The position numbers and the translations under genes are program-made. 64,000 bases of DNA from Paenibacillus albidus (GTDB lineage Bacteria; Bacillota; Bacilli; Paenibacillales; Paenibacillaceae): assembly GCF_014644435.1 (NCBI RefSeq), contig NZ_BMKR01000026.1:1-64000 (forward strand), in the 5' to 3' direction. The notes beneath the pieces were generated by a model, which did not search any database, was not told the DNA's origin, and was given only the letters and a program-made list of their open reading frames with translations. Numbering within the stretch: the first letter of the stretch is position 1; every line of letters starts with the position of its first letter. Positions 1 to 7,710 of this stretch are shown here, one piece after another.

Positions 1-50
1 GTGTATCTGAAGTGGGTTAAAGTGTCCAAGTGGATAAGGGGGCTAAATAG

Positions 51-300
51 TTTTTGCCTTTCATTCAGCCCGATCTGCACCCGCGGGCGAATCCTAAGGC
101 ATTTTTGCCTTTCATTCAGCCCGATCCGCACCCGCGGGCGAATCCTAAGGCATTTTTGCCTTTCATTCAGCCCGATCCGCACCCGCGGGCGAATCCTAAG
201 GCATTTTTGCCTTTCATTCGGCCCGATCCGTACCCACGGGCCAATCCTAAGGCATTTTTGCCTTTCATTCAGCACGATCCGCACCCGCGGGCGAATCAAT
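51..300. repeat. 51-bp tandem hairpin repeat array (array 1)
   Basis: About five head-to-tail units with an exact 51-bp period; the TTTTTGCC landmark falls at 51, 102, 153, 204 and 255. Each unit carries the inverted repeat AAGGCA-TTTT-TGCCTT and a second palindrome, CCCGCGGG. Units 2 and 3 are nearly identical; the fourth and fifth carry point changes. The array lies just past the 3' end of the minus-strand gene ending at 319. Since 51 is a multiple of 3, two plus-strand frames stay open across it, but no ribosome binding site precedes them. A second array with the same core is at 17.5-18.0 kb. Function is unknown. Confidence 0.9.
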
Positions 301-318
301 AGGTATTGTGTTGCCCTT

Positions 319-996
319 TTACCAAATGTGGCTATCTGCAATCGAGTGGATATATTCATATCGGTTGACCCGGCTGCTGCCGTTCACCATAATCGGCTGG
401 AATTTGCCCTTGTCGCATAAAGAACGCAGCCTCTTTACGGCCGTACGCGGATGGATTTGCAGCTCTTGCACCAAATCAGCGGGACGGATGCCTCCACCGG
501 TACGAAGAGCAATCTGCAGGATCTCACGCTCCAGCCGGGAATAATGCGCCTTCTCCTCCTCACTCACGGTGAGATACGGCATGAACAAGGACCTCAACAA
601 CGAGATCGTAAGGCCGGGCGTCGTCTCCAGATCATCATAGGGAACCGCAACCACCCGATATCCGCCAATCTGAAGACAAATTTCCCGGTTTAATTCCTGG
701 CGGTATTTGGTCCTGTCCGAATTCTGTACATGCGGCCCATACCCTTTTACCTCAATAGCAAACTTGACCCTTCCCGGATTCCAAACAAAATCAACAAAGT
801 AAGGACGCCCACGCCAATCCGAAACTTCGTACTCCGGGTGCAGATGATCGAAGTGACCAAAGATTGGCCACCACACCCGCTCGGCAAACATCTGTTCACC
901 ATGGCCATGACCACGCTTCAAGCGGTCCAGACGTTCGCCCTTTCTTTGTTTCAAATGATAATCCAGCCATCTGCGGTGTTCTTCTGCAAACCCCAT
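319..996 (-). CDS. nuclease-fold (PD-(D/E)XK-like) protein with C-terminal helix-turn-helix
   Basis: A 225-residue protein with no name I recognise. Residues about 35-120 read like a Vsr/DUF559-type restriction-endonuclease fold: Asp69 in YFVDF, then Glu82-Val-Lys84 in AIEVKGYG, then a helix and the strand GGYRVVAVPYDDL. This is the D-x12-ExK pattern of metal-dependent nucleases. Residues about 155-200 look like a winged helix (DLVQELQIHPRTAVKRLRSL). The ATG at 994-996 is preceded by a GGGGGAG ribosome binding site. The gene lies downstream of the GH3 gene, behind that gene's terminator, so it is probably transcribed alone. The nuclease fold plus DNA-binding domain is what can be seen; whether it cuts DNA or is a regulator with a retired nuclease fold is open. 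Confidence 0.7.
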   Translation of the reverse strand: MGFAEEHRRWLDYHLKQRKGERLDRLKRGHGHGEQMFAERVWWPIFGHFDHLHPEYEVSDWRGRPYFVDFVWNPGRVKFAIEVKGYGPHVQNSDRTKYRQELNREICLQIGGYRVVAVPYDDLETTPGLTISLLRSLFMPYLTVSEEEKAHYSRLEREILQIALRTGGGIRPADLVQELQIHPRTAVKRLRSLCDKGKFQPIMVNGSSRVNRYEYIHSIADSHIW

Positions 997-1015
997 CTCC
1001 TACACTCCCCCTGCA

Positions 1016-1055
1016 CAAAAAAATCCCGCACCCCAATAACAGCTTGGAGTACGGG
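1016..1055 (-). terminator. intrinsic terminator after the GH3 gene
   Basis: On the minus strand CCCGTACTCC pairs with GGGGTGCGGG (10 bp with two G-T pairs) around an 11-nt loop and is followed by a run of seven T. It ends the transcript of the GH3 gene starting at 3435 and separates it from the nuclease-fold gene. Confidence 0.85.
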
Positions 1056-1167
1056 ACGTTCTTCGTCCGATTTATCAAAAGTATAGGTCTCTATTTCTTC
1101 AGCTGTCAATGACTTTAGGGTTGGTTCCAAGGATAAGATTCCTGCTTAAACCCTTCACGTACACCCG

Positions 1168-3435
1168 CTATTCCCCAGCCACCAGCGCATTTAACTCCCG
1201 CAGATCCCGGGCCAGATCCGCTTCGGTGTATTTGCCTCCGCCAAAGCCGATCAGCGCCCGCAGCGGCATATATTTCATCATGGCCAGGTACATCTCCGGA
1301 TTATCATCCATGGCGCCTTCCAGTCCGAAAATACTGCCATAACCTTTGGCTTTCTCAGCGGTGAATGGATTGTCCAGCAGGTCGCCGACGGTAGTGTTGC
1401 GGTTGAAGGTAACCGTGAGTGGAGTGGTCGATTCCACTTCAAGCTGGGCACTCAGGCGAATATCCCTGGAAGAAGCGCCGATGCTGATCCGGAACAGGCC
1501 ACTTTCCACATGCCAATCGCCAATCGACGTATTGTAGTAAGCAAAGGAGCGTTTATCCAGCTCAAAAGCAATCTCCTGCGCTTCGCCGGGCTGCAGCTCC
1601 ACTTTGCCGAAGCCCTTCAGCTCCTGCAGCGGACGGATCACACTGCTGTCCACATCGCTTACATACAGCTGAACGATCTCCTTCCCGGCACGCGTCCCCG
1701 TATTTTTCACCGTCACACGGACCTGTACAGATTCCGTATCCAATATGCTGTGCTTCGACAGCTTCAGGCCGCTGTACTCAAACTGTGTATAACTCAGCCC
1801 GAAGCCAAACGGGAAAAGCGGCTCGATTTCTTTTTTATCATAATAACGGTAGCCTACGAATACCCCTTCCTTGTACTCCACAAGGTCGCCTTCCCCCGGG
1901 AAGTTCAGGAAAGACGGGTTGTCGCTCAGCTTAAGCGGAAAGGTCTCAGCCAGTTTGCCGCTGGGGCTAACCTCACCAAACAGCAGGTCGGCAACCGCGC
2001 CGCCAAAAGCCTGGCCGCCGAGATACCCTTCCAGAATCCCCTTGGTTTTGCCGATCCAGGGCATTTCCACCGGTGAACCGTTACTCAAGATTACAACAAT
2101 ATTGCACTGTACTTCGGCTACCGCTGCAATTAACGCTTTGTGGCTCTCGGGAAGAGACAGGTGGCTGCGGTCATAACCTTCCGACTCATAACGGTCAGGA
2201 AGTCCGAGGAACAACACGGCTGTATCCACCTTAGCTGCGATATCGCGCGCTTCTTGCAGCAGCGCCTCATTGATCTCATCATGCTCCAGCTCATAACCCT
2301 TGGCATACAGCAGCTTGTCCGCACCACAGTAACCTTTAATTTCGGCAAAAGCATCATCCAGCTGCGTCGGGTTCACATGCGAGCTGCCTCCGCCCTGATA
2401 ACGCGGCTTCCGCGCGAACTCGCCGATAATCGCGAGCCTGCTTTCCCTGGACAACGGCAGAATGCCGTCTTCATTGCGGAGCAGCACCATGCTCTCCCGG
2501 GCAACTTCGCGGGCCAGGCGATGGTGCTCTGCTGCGCTGAACGTGGCCTGTTCCTTGCGGTTCTCCGTATATTTGAAAATAAACGAGAGCATCCGCTCCA
2601 CCGCCAGATCCAGCGTTTCCATCGACAGCTCCCCACTGTTGACCGCTGCGATGATTTTGGCGTCCCCAATGCCTCCGCTGGACGGCATCTCCAGCTCCAG
2701 CCCCGCTTGCAGCGCCAGCACACATTCATTGACTGCGCCCCAGTCAGAGACCACAACCCCCTCAAAGCCCCATTCGTCCCGAAGAATACGGGTCAGCAAG
2801 GTTTCACTTTCAGACGCATATTCACCGTTCACCCGGTTGTAGGAGCACATGACGCTCCATGGCTGGCTTTTTAAGACAGCGCCTTCAAAACTGGCGAGAT
2901 ATATCTCCCGCAGCGTGCGCTCATCGATTACAGCATTCGTTGACATCCGGCGGTGCTCCTGGTTATTGGCGGCAAAATGCTTGAGTGACGTACCCACCCC
3001 CTGGCTCTGCACACCCTGAATATGAAAAGCAGCCATTTCGGAAGACAGATACGGGTCCTCCGAGAAATATTCAAAATTCCGTCCGTTCAGCGGAGAGCGT
3101 TTGATGTTGGCCCCGGGGCCGAGCAGCACAGCCACATCCTCCGCCTGGCATTCCTGACCCAGGGCCACACCCACACGCCCGATCAATTCACGGTTCCAGG
3201 AAGAAGCCAGACCCGCCGCAGACGGGAAACAAGTCGCCGGTACACTGTTGTGCAGTCCCAGATGGTCGGCGCTGCCTTGTTGCTTACGCAGGCCGTGAGG
3301 CCCGTCCGTCATCATCAAGGATGGGATGCCCAGGCGCTCAATTCCTTTGGTATGCCAGAAATCAAGTCCTGAACATAGCCCCGCCTTCTCCTCCAATGTC
3401 ATTTGTGATATGAGGTGCTCGATAGCAGTTGTCAT
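1168..3435 (-). CDS. glycoside hydrolase family 3 beta-glucosidase
   Basis: A 755-residue GH3 enzyme that hydrolyses terminal beta-linked sugars, most likely beta-glucosides. The N-terminal barrel begins with the [12 protein letters not shown]-like region. [12 protein letters not shown] at about 152-163 is the conserved substrate-binding segment, and Asp231 in VVVSDWGAV is the expected nucleophile. The alpha/beta sandwich follows at about 320-540 and the C-terminal fibronectin-III-like domain at about 580-660 ([11 protein letters not shown]). There is no signal peptide, so it acts in the cytoplasm on imported oligosaccharides. It is divergent from the AraC regulator starting at 3546, 110 bp away, which probably controls it. 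Exact substrate cannot be read from sequence. Confidence 0.92.
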   Translation of the reverse strand: MTTAIEHLISQMTLEEKAGLCSGLDFWHTKGIERLGIPSLMMTDGPHGLRKQQGSADHLGLHNSVPATCFPSAAGLASSWNRELIGRVGVALGQECQAEDVAVLLGPGANIKRSPLNGRNFEYFSEDPYLSSEMAAFHIQGVQSQGVGTSLKHFAANNQEHRRMSTNAVIDERTLREIYLASFEGAVLKSQPWSVMCSYNRVNGEYASESETLLTRILRDEWGFEGVVVSDWGAVNECVLALQAGLELEMPSSGGIGDAKIIAAVNSGELSMETLDLAVERMLSFIFKYTENRKEQATFSAAEHHRLAREVARESMVLLRNEDGILPLSRESRLAIIGEFARKPRYQGGGSSHVNPTQLDDAFAEIKGYCGADKLLYAKGYELEHDEINEALLQEARDIAAKVDTAVLFLGLPDRYESEGYDRSHLSLPESHKALIAAVAEVQCNIVVILSNGSPVEMPWIGKTKGILEGYLGGQAFGGAVADLLFGEVSPSGKLAETFPLKLSDNPSFLNFPGEGDLVEYKEGVFVGYRYYDKKEIEPLFPFGFGLSYTQFEYSGLKLSKHSILDTESVQVRVTVKNTGTRAGKEIVQLYVSDVDSSVIRPLQELKGFGKVELQPGEAQEIAFELDKRSFAYYNTSIGDWHVESGLFRISIGASSRDIRLSAQLEVESTTPLTVTFNRNTTVGDLLDNPFTAEKAKGYGSIFGLEGAMDDNPEMYLAMMKYMPLRALIGFGGGKYTEADLARDLRELNALVAGE

Positions 3436-3545
3436 AAACAGCCTCCTCTGAATATTTAGTAATTCCCATTCTAATATACTTAATGCGGACGTTATGGTAT
3501 TTTAATTGTATTATTGGCAGTATCCGAAGATTGCGAGGTGAAAAA

Positions 3546-4820
3546 ATGACCGAAGACCTGAAGATACCTCTGGAAATCCCCTATATCTGCACCTTGATCT
3601 ATGAAGCCTTCCGGATTCCGGTATTTCATCTGGACGCAAGCGGCGGCCTGGAATATGCACTGCCGGCCAACTTCTCCGCCCCTCCTTCAGCCAAAGACAC
3701 CGGGTCCATGCTGGCGGCGACCCTACGCCATGCCGGGGAAACGAAGGAGACGGTGTACCCGGACGCTGCCTCACTGCCGTTCATATATACCACCCGTTAT
3801 CTGGAGAACTTCATGATTTGGCGGCTGCCGCCGGGACTACACACAGCCGGAATCCTTATCGCGGGGCCCTCCATGTCCGCTTCCCTTACCCCGGAGAATA
3901 CGGCCAGTCTGCTGCGGGATCATGACATTCCGGCAACCAGGCACGAGCAGTGGCTGAACTATTACTCCACTCTGCCCGTGCTCAGCCGTATACGGCTGTA
4001 TCATGCCGCTATTCTGCTCTATACATTGGTTACCGGTCAGGCTCTCTCCATAAATGAGCTGCTCATGGATACCCGCACGATGAACGCCCTGCCGGAGACT
4101 GACACAAGCCCGGATTTGGACGTCTCCTACCGGCGGGAGCAGACCTGGCTGCATCACGATCCCATGCTGGAGAAAAGCCTGTTCCTGCATATCCGCAATG
4201 GGGATAAGGCGGCGCTGCTGCAGGCGCATATGTCTTTTTCCGAAGAGCAGTTTGGGCTGTTGTCCCGCAAGAGCCAGCTCCGCAGCAAAAAAAACCTCGC
4301 AATCTCCTCCATTACCCTGGCCACCAGGGCGGCCATAGACGGAGGACTGTTCTGGGAGATAGCCTATACTCTGAGCGACTGGCATATCCAGCATATTGAG
4401 GAACTGCGGGATATTCCGGCGGTAGAGAATGCGCAGATGATGGCCCTCTGCGACTTTGCCGACCATGTCAGGGACAACCGCAGATCGAGGCTGTCCCGTA
4501 CGGCTGCGTTATGCCAGAACTATATTTTTAATCATCTCTATGAGGAGCTTTCACTGGACAGGCTGGCCGAGGTAGCCGGACTTAACGGGAGTTACCTCTC
4601 ACAGCTGTTCAAAAAAGAGACCGGATTCACCATCAGCGATTATATCCAGCGCGAACGGATTGAGGAAGCCAAACGTCTGATGGACAGCTCATCCATCACC
4701 CTGTCGGACATTGCCTCCCGGCTTCATTTTAATGACCAGAGCTATTTCACCAAAGTATTCAAGAAGTACACCGGTGCCACGCCTAAACAATTCAGAAACA
4801 GACAAGGGATGTATAATTGA
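3546..4820 (+). CDS. AraC-family transcriptional regulator
   Basis: A 424-residue regulator. The last 100 residues hold the two AraC helix-turn-helix motifs (LSLDRLAEVAGLNGSYLSQL and ITLSDIASRLHFNDQSYFTK), with the signature around SYFTKVFKKYTGATPKQFR. The N-terminal 300 residues match no sensor domain I recognise and have no membrane segment. I chose the ATG at 3546 because GAGGTG sits 5 nt upstream; an in-frame ATG at 3483 has no ribosome binding site. Divergent arrangement with the GH3 gene at 1168-3435 suggests it activates that gene in response to a beta-glucoside, which is inference. Confidence 0.9.
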   Translation: MTEDLKIPLEIPYICTLIYEAFRIPVFHLDASGGLEYALPANFSAPPSAKDTGSMLAATLRHAGETKETVYPDAASLPFIYTTRYLENFMIWRLPPGLHTAGILIAGPSMSASLTPENTASLLRDHDIPATRHEQWLNYYSTLPVLSRIRLYHAAILLYTLVTGQALSINELLMDTRTMNALPETDTSPDLDVSYRREQTWLHHDPMLEKSLFLHIRNGDKAALLQAHMSFSEEQFGLLSRKSQLRSKKNLAISSITLATRAAIDGGLFWEIAYTLSDWHIQHIEELRDIPAVENAQMMALCDFADHVRDNRRSRLSRTAALCQNYIFNHLYEELSLDRLAEVAGLNGSYLSQLFKKETGFTISDYIQRERIEEAKRLMDSSSITLSDIASRLHFNDQSYFTKVFKKYTGATPKQFRNRQGMYN

Positions 4821-4896
4821 ACCCCAGCTCTTCAATATTATGGTACAATCGAGGCAAGTTCCCTTGTGCAAACCCATATTCTAAGGAGGAATCACC

Positions 4897-5232
4897 ATGG
4901 GCATACTCCTGTTTGTAGTATTTATAGTAATTATTGTTATTCAGCTGATTATGCGGGATGACCGCAAAAAACGCACACGCACCAGACGAACCTACTCGGA
5001 TGACACCTCGGGCGCCAATTATTTCGCAGGCTCCTCCGGCCTCGATTATTCGGATAAACATCATCACAAGAATTACAACGAGGATGGGCATCATCATGGA
5101 GGCTCACATCATTCCGGGCATGACGGGGGCCACAACTGGGGCGGTGACAGCGGGTACAGCGGCGGTGACTCCGGTGGTGGAGATTCAGGTGGTGGTGGCG
5201 GTGACGGCGGCGGCGGTGGTGGCGGGGATTAA
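4897..5232 (+). CDS. small membrane-anchored His/Gly/Asp-rich protein
   Basis: A 111-residue protein with a strong AAGGAGG site 9 nt before its ATG. Residues 3-19 form one hydrophobic helix followed by a basic patch (RDDRKKRTRTRR), giving an N-in single anchor with the tail probably on the same side as the basic patch. Residues about 55-80 hold clusters of histidine (HHH three times, plus HH pairs), and residues 82-111 are almost only Gly, Asp and Ser. The histidine clusters suggest divalent-metal binding, but there is no recognisable fold. It follows the AraC gene by 76 bp and may share its transcript. The antisense frame is open as well because of the simple composition and is not a gene. 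Confidence 0.7.
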   Translation: MGILLFVVFIVIIVIQLIMRDDRKKRTRTRRTYSDDTSGANYFAGSSGLDYSDKHHHKNYNEDGHHHGGSHHSGHDGGHNWGGDSGYSGGDSGGGDSGGGGGDGGGGGGGD

Positions 5233-5238
5233 AAGGGC

Positions 5239-5269
5239 AAAAAAACAACCCGCCAGCCCCTTCCGGGTT
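5239..5269 (-). terminator. minus-strand terminator left from a deleted gene
   Basis: AACCCG (5247-5252) pairs with CGGGTT (5264-5269); on the minus strand a run of seven T follows. No intact minus-strand gene lies upstream. It sits just past the stop codon of the beta-keto acid cleavage enzyme remnant and was presumably that gene's terminator. Confidence 0.6.
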
Positions 5270-5301
5270 AACGGATCGATCAGATCCAGGACGACACCCT
5301 T

Positions 5302-5442
5302 CTAATGAACGTTCAGCATTCTTCTGGTTTCCTGCGGGCCGGCGACCTCCAGGTCCATGGCCTGGATCAGGCCTGCTATTCGCGCGACCAGCTCGGCATT
5401 GTTCGCCGCGTTGGTCTGCCCGCTCAGATATCCAGTATCTGA
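5302..5442 (-). pseudogene. C-terminal remnant of a beta-keto acid cleavage enzyme (KCE/BKACE family)
   Basis: On the minus strand a frame ending in TAG at 5302-5304 reads ...NNAELVARIAGLIQAMDLEV...ETRRMLNVH. This resembles the last 40 residues of 3-keto-5-aminohexanoate-cleavage-type enzymes, which end in a helix of the form NAELVEK.. followed by E-A-R-E-x-L-G. Nothing upstream in the same frame resembles the rest of the enzyme; instead the start of a rhamnosidase gene overlaps in another frame. It is the 3' end of a gene whose body is gone. Family assignment rests on this short tail and is moderate. Confidence 0.5.
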
Positions 5443-5567
5443 TAAGCCGTCTGCCACACGGATGTTTCTACGGTGTCCAGCTTCCAGAACAGCCTGGGAT
5501 GCTGCACATCCAGCCCCAGCGGGTTCTTCAAATATCCAGTCCTGCAGTCCGTAACCAAAATAGACAT
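5424..5567 (-). pseudogene. N-terminal remnant of an alpha-L-rhamnosidase gene
   Basis: Minus-strand frame of 47 codons from ATG at 5565-5567 to TGA at 5424-5426. It has a good GGAGG site and reads MSILVTDCRTGYLKNPLGLD followed by QHPRLFWKLD and QTAYQI. This is the characteristic start of GH78-type rhamnosidases (NPLGID, PRxSWxL, QTAYQI). The frame breaks directly into the tail of an unrelated gene, so one deletion joined the first 45 codons of the rhamnosidase gene to the end of the cleavage-enzyme gene. The intact ribosome binding site and upstream promoter region suggest the loss is recent. Confidence 0.65.
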
Positions 5568-5685
5568 CACAAGTCCTCCATCCTTAAGGTTCACGCTGAC
5601 ACTCCGCCTGTAATCCAGCGTGTTGTTGTCCCCTATTCCTGCTCCTCCAGCTAACCCAAACCTCTCATTGTCTGACTGTATTAAC

Positions 5686-5823
5686 TTAACTAAACAAAAT
5701 TGAATATATATTAGACTAAACCTCTCTTTCGACCTATATCACCACCCTCTTCTAGGGCCGTCAATTGATTCAAAGGACTAAATTTAGTGTTTTCAACTTA
5801 ATATAATGTAAAATTTAGTTGAA
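5686..5823. promoter_or_regulatory. candidate LacI-type operators between the rhamnosidase remnant and lacI
   Basis: The AT-rich gap holds TTAACTAAAC at 5686-5695 and the perfect 12-bp palindrome ACTAAATTTAGT at 5777-5788. It also has CAACT...AGTTG around 5793-5823, with a TATAAT at 5802-5807. The reverse complement of the first, GTTTAGTTAA, recurs exactly upstream of the paralogous lacI gene at 53.1 kb. Together with the nearly identical DNA-binding domains of the two LacI proteins, this suggests a shared operator with half-site TTTAGTT. Binding itself is inference. Confidence 0.5.
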
Positions 5824-5914
5824 AAGCCTTTATGTCACTTCTTGCACTTCACTTAATTTTAGTAGTAAAATTAATTTGTTTACATGAATTTCGACAAGAA
5901 TTGGAGAGCCATAT

Positions 5915-6988
5915 ATGAAAATGGAAGATATAGCAAAAATGGCCAACGTCTCGAAAGCGGCGGTGTCCCTGGCCTTAAACGGAAAACCGGGCATTGGCCA
6001 GGATACACGCGAACGTATTCTGCGCATTGCCAAGGACGCCGGATATGCCGCCAAAGTCAAACCACCCGCTCCGGGCAAGCAGGCCAAAACCCTGCTGTTC
6101 CTGGCGTTTACCAACTCGGGCATCGTGCTTGAGGATTATTATCAGCAGCCTTTTTTCCGGGAATTGATCCAGCATACCGAGGAACGCGCCCGCTCCAAAG
6201 GGTATTCGATGCTGTTCTCTTCTGTAGATATGGGGTCTTTCGAACAGGAGATCGAACTAATCGCTGAAGAGAATGCCACCAGTGCAGTCATCCTGCTGGG
6301 CACTAACCTCAGCCGGGAGCAGATTTCTCTGATTGCCGGGAAGATGCCGAACCTCGTGGTACTGGACACCATGTATGAGACACTGCCCCTGCCGTTTGTG
6401 GAGATTAACAACACGATGGGCGCTTATCAGGCTGCCTCCCATCTGCACGGGCTTGGGCACCGGGATATTGGATATGTCGCTTCCTCCGTGCGGATTCATA
6501 ATTTTGAAGCGCGCAAGCGGGGGTTCAGCCAGGCTTTGCAGGAGCTCGGCACTGACCTGCCGGAACCTTCGCTGTTTACGGTTGCCCCTACCGTCCTGAC
6601 CGTTCAGGATTCGTTCAAAACACAGCTGTCTGCTTATAAGCAGGCCAAGGGAAGTTACCCTACCGCCTTGTTTTGCGAGAATGACTATATTGCGATCAGC
6701 GTCATAAAAACCCTCGCCGAGCTTGGGCTTGGCGTGCCCGAAGATATTTCCGTTATCGGCTTTGACAACATCCGGGAGTCCATCGTCGTCACGCCGGAGC
6801 TGACCACCATCCATGTGGAAAAAGAACTGCTCGCCCGCACAGCCGTAGACCTGCTGACCGATTCCGTCCAGGAGAATCAGTTCTCCGGCATCAAGACGCT
6901 GGTCGACACTTCTTTTAAGGAGCGGTTGTCCTGTGCGCCGATTGCCGTCCGGGTAGAAGGCGAAGAAACGAGCGAGTCCCGGGTGTGA
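5915..6988 (+). CDS. LacI-family repressor (orphan paralogue of the gene at 51.9 kb)
   Basis: A 357-residue repressor. Residues 2-45 are the LacI helix-turn-helix and hinge (MEDIAKMANVSKAAVSLALN, KPGIGQDTRERIL), followed by a periplasmic-binding-protein-like sugar domain. GGAGAG lies 9 nt before the ATG. It is closely related throughout to the LacI at 51941-53002, including the motifs EDYYQQPFFRELIQ and SVIGFDNI. Its divergent neighbour is only the rhamnosidase remnant, so its original target operon has been largely deleted and it may now act on the other regulator's sites. The downstream gene on the opposite strand is the second GH3 enzyme, 722 bp away. Confidence 0.9.
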   Translation: MKMEDIAKMANVSKAAVSLALNGKPGIGQDTRERILRIAKDAGYAAKVKPPAPGKQAKTLLFLAFTNSGIVLEDYYQQPFFRELIQHTEERARSKGYSMLFSSVDMGSFEQEIELIAEENATSAVILLGTNLSREQISLIAGKMPNLVVLDTMYETLPLPFVEINNTMGAYQAASHLHGLGHRDIGYVASSVRIHNFEARKRGFSQALQELGTDLPEPSLFTVAPTVLTVQDSFKTQLSAYKQAKGSYPTALFCENDYIAISVIKTLAELGLGVPEDISVIGFDNIRESIVVTPELTTIHVEKELLARTAVDLLTDSVQENQFSGIKTLVDTSFKERLSCAPIAVRVEGEETSESRV

Positions 6989-7144
6989 GTCTTTGGATCC
7001 CCCACAAGAAACAGGCGCCCCGGCTTAAAGGAGGTGGCCTTTTTCTTGATTGTTGTTCCTAATTCCCCGACCTTATCAAGCGGCGCAATTGCATTCAACA
7101 ACAGGGTGCTTACGTGCTACACCACAGGCTGGCCGGTACTCCCC

Positions 7145-7280
7145 CTATAGGGAGATCCGCCCGTTAAATCCGCAGATTGGCGCCTTTCCATCACTTTAGA
7201 GGGAATCGCACCCGTTATTTTCGCCAAAACGCCTGAATCGAGCCTTCCTCTATACATTAGCGGGTGTATTTCCCTATATG
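7145..7280. repeat. intergenic inverted/direct repeat (TATAGGGA family)
   Basis: The gap from 6989 to 7710 has no coding sequence. Its first half carries TATAGGGAGATCCGCCCGTTA near 7146 and an inverted, slightly diverged copy near 7256-7280 (TTAGCGGGTGTATTTCCCTATA read on the plus strand). A third, direct copy (AGGGAATCGCACCCGTTATT) lies between them near 7199. The two outer copies could fold into one long hairpin of about 135 nt. Similar degenerate elements are common between genes in this type of genome as far as I recall. Confidence 0.6.
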
Positions 7281-7382
7281 AACTATTACACTAACCGCTC
7301 TGACAACAACAGGCCCGCCCATGAACTTGAACGATAAACGGGGAACTACCGCGTCCTCCTTGCATTGAGTGAGCACGAACGT

Positions 7383-7563
7383 AATGTATTTAGTGCAGCA
7401 AAATCGCTCTGAATAGGCTCAAAAGTCAATTTTGATGTATTTTGTACACTGAAAATTTAGAAAACAGGCCTGTTTGGGCCAATTCTACTTTTCCCAATGC
7501 AGCAAATGCAGTCAAATCGAAAATTAGCCGAAATGACCCGCAGCCTGATGTACAAAGTGCAGT
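7383..7563. repeat. degenerate tandem intergenic repeat (TGTATTTnGTGCAG family)
   Basis: Three to four loose copies, at intervals near 55 bp, of a motif like TGTATTTAGTGCAGCAAAAT. Variants are TGTATTTTGTACACTGAAAA, ATGCAGCAAATGCAGTCAAA and TGTACAAAGTGCAGTCAC. The copies are too diverged for recent duplication. Nothing else is visible in this part of the gap. Confidence 0.5.
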
Positions 7564-7635
7564 CACCAGGCTCCAGCCCTTCTCCGGCTGCAACAGAGTC
7601 TAAACCGACTTGTTAAAAAACAGGCTATCGTGCTG

Positions 7636-7679
7636 CAAAAATAACCCGTACTTCCTGACCTGCAGAAAGTACGGGTTAT
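7636..7679 (-). terminator. strong terminator of the second GH3 gene
   Basis: ATAACCCGTACTT (7641-7653) and AAGTACGGGTTAT (7667-7679) form a perfect 13-bp stem. On the minus strand it is followed by TTTTTG. It lies 32 bp past the stop of the GH3 gene ending at 7711. Confidence 0.92.
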
Positions 7680-7710
7680 AATAAGGGTTACCCCCTTTGG
7701 ATCATTGGTG

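Noticed and set aside
51-300. CRISPR array
   Set aside because: Units are contiguous with no unique spacers, and no cas gene is in the window.
1-420. 139-residue plus-strand reading frame over array 1
   Set aside because: Same reason: it is repeat-driven, lacks a start signal and runs into the antisense of the nuclease-fold gene.
1510-2874. Long plus-strand frames opposite the GH3 gene
   Set aside because: They are shadows of the GC-rich minus-strand gene, with no start signals and no recognisable domains.
4949-5248. Antisense His/Arg-rich reading frame
   Set aside because: It mirrors the low-complexity sense strand of the His/Gly-rich peptide gene, which has the strong ribosome binding site.
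7012-7048. Terminator after the first lacI gene
   Set aside because: The arms pair poorly and the T run is short; I could not support it.
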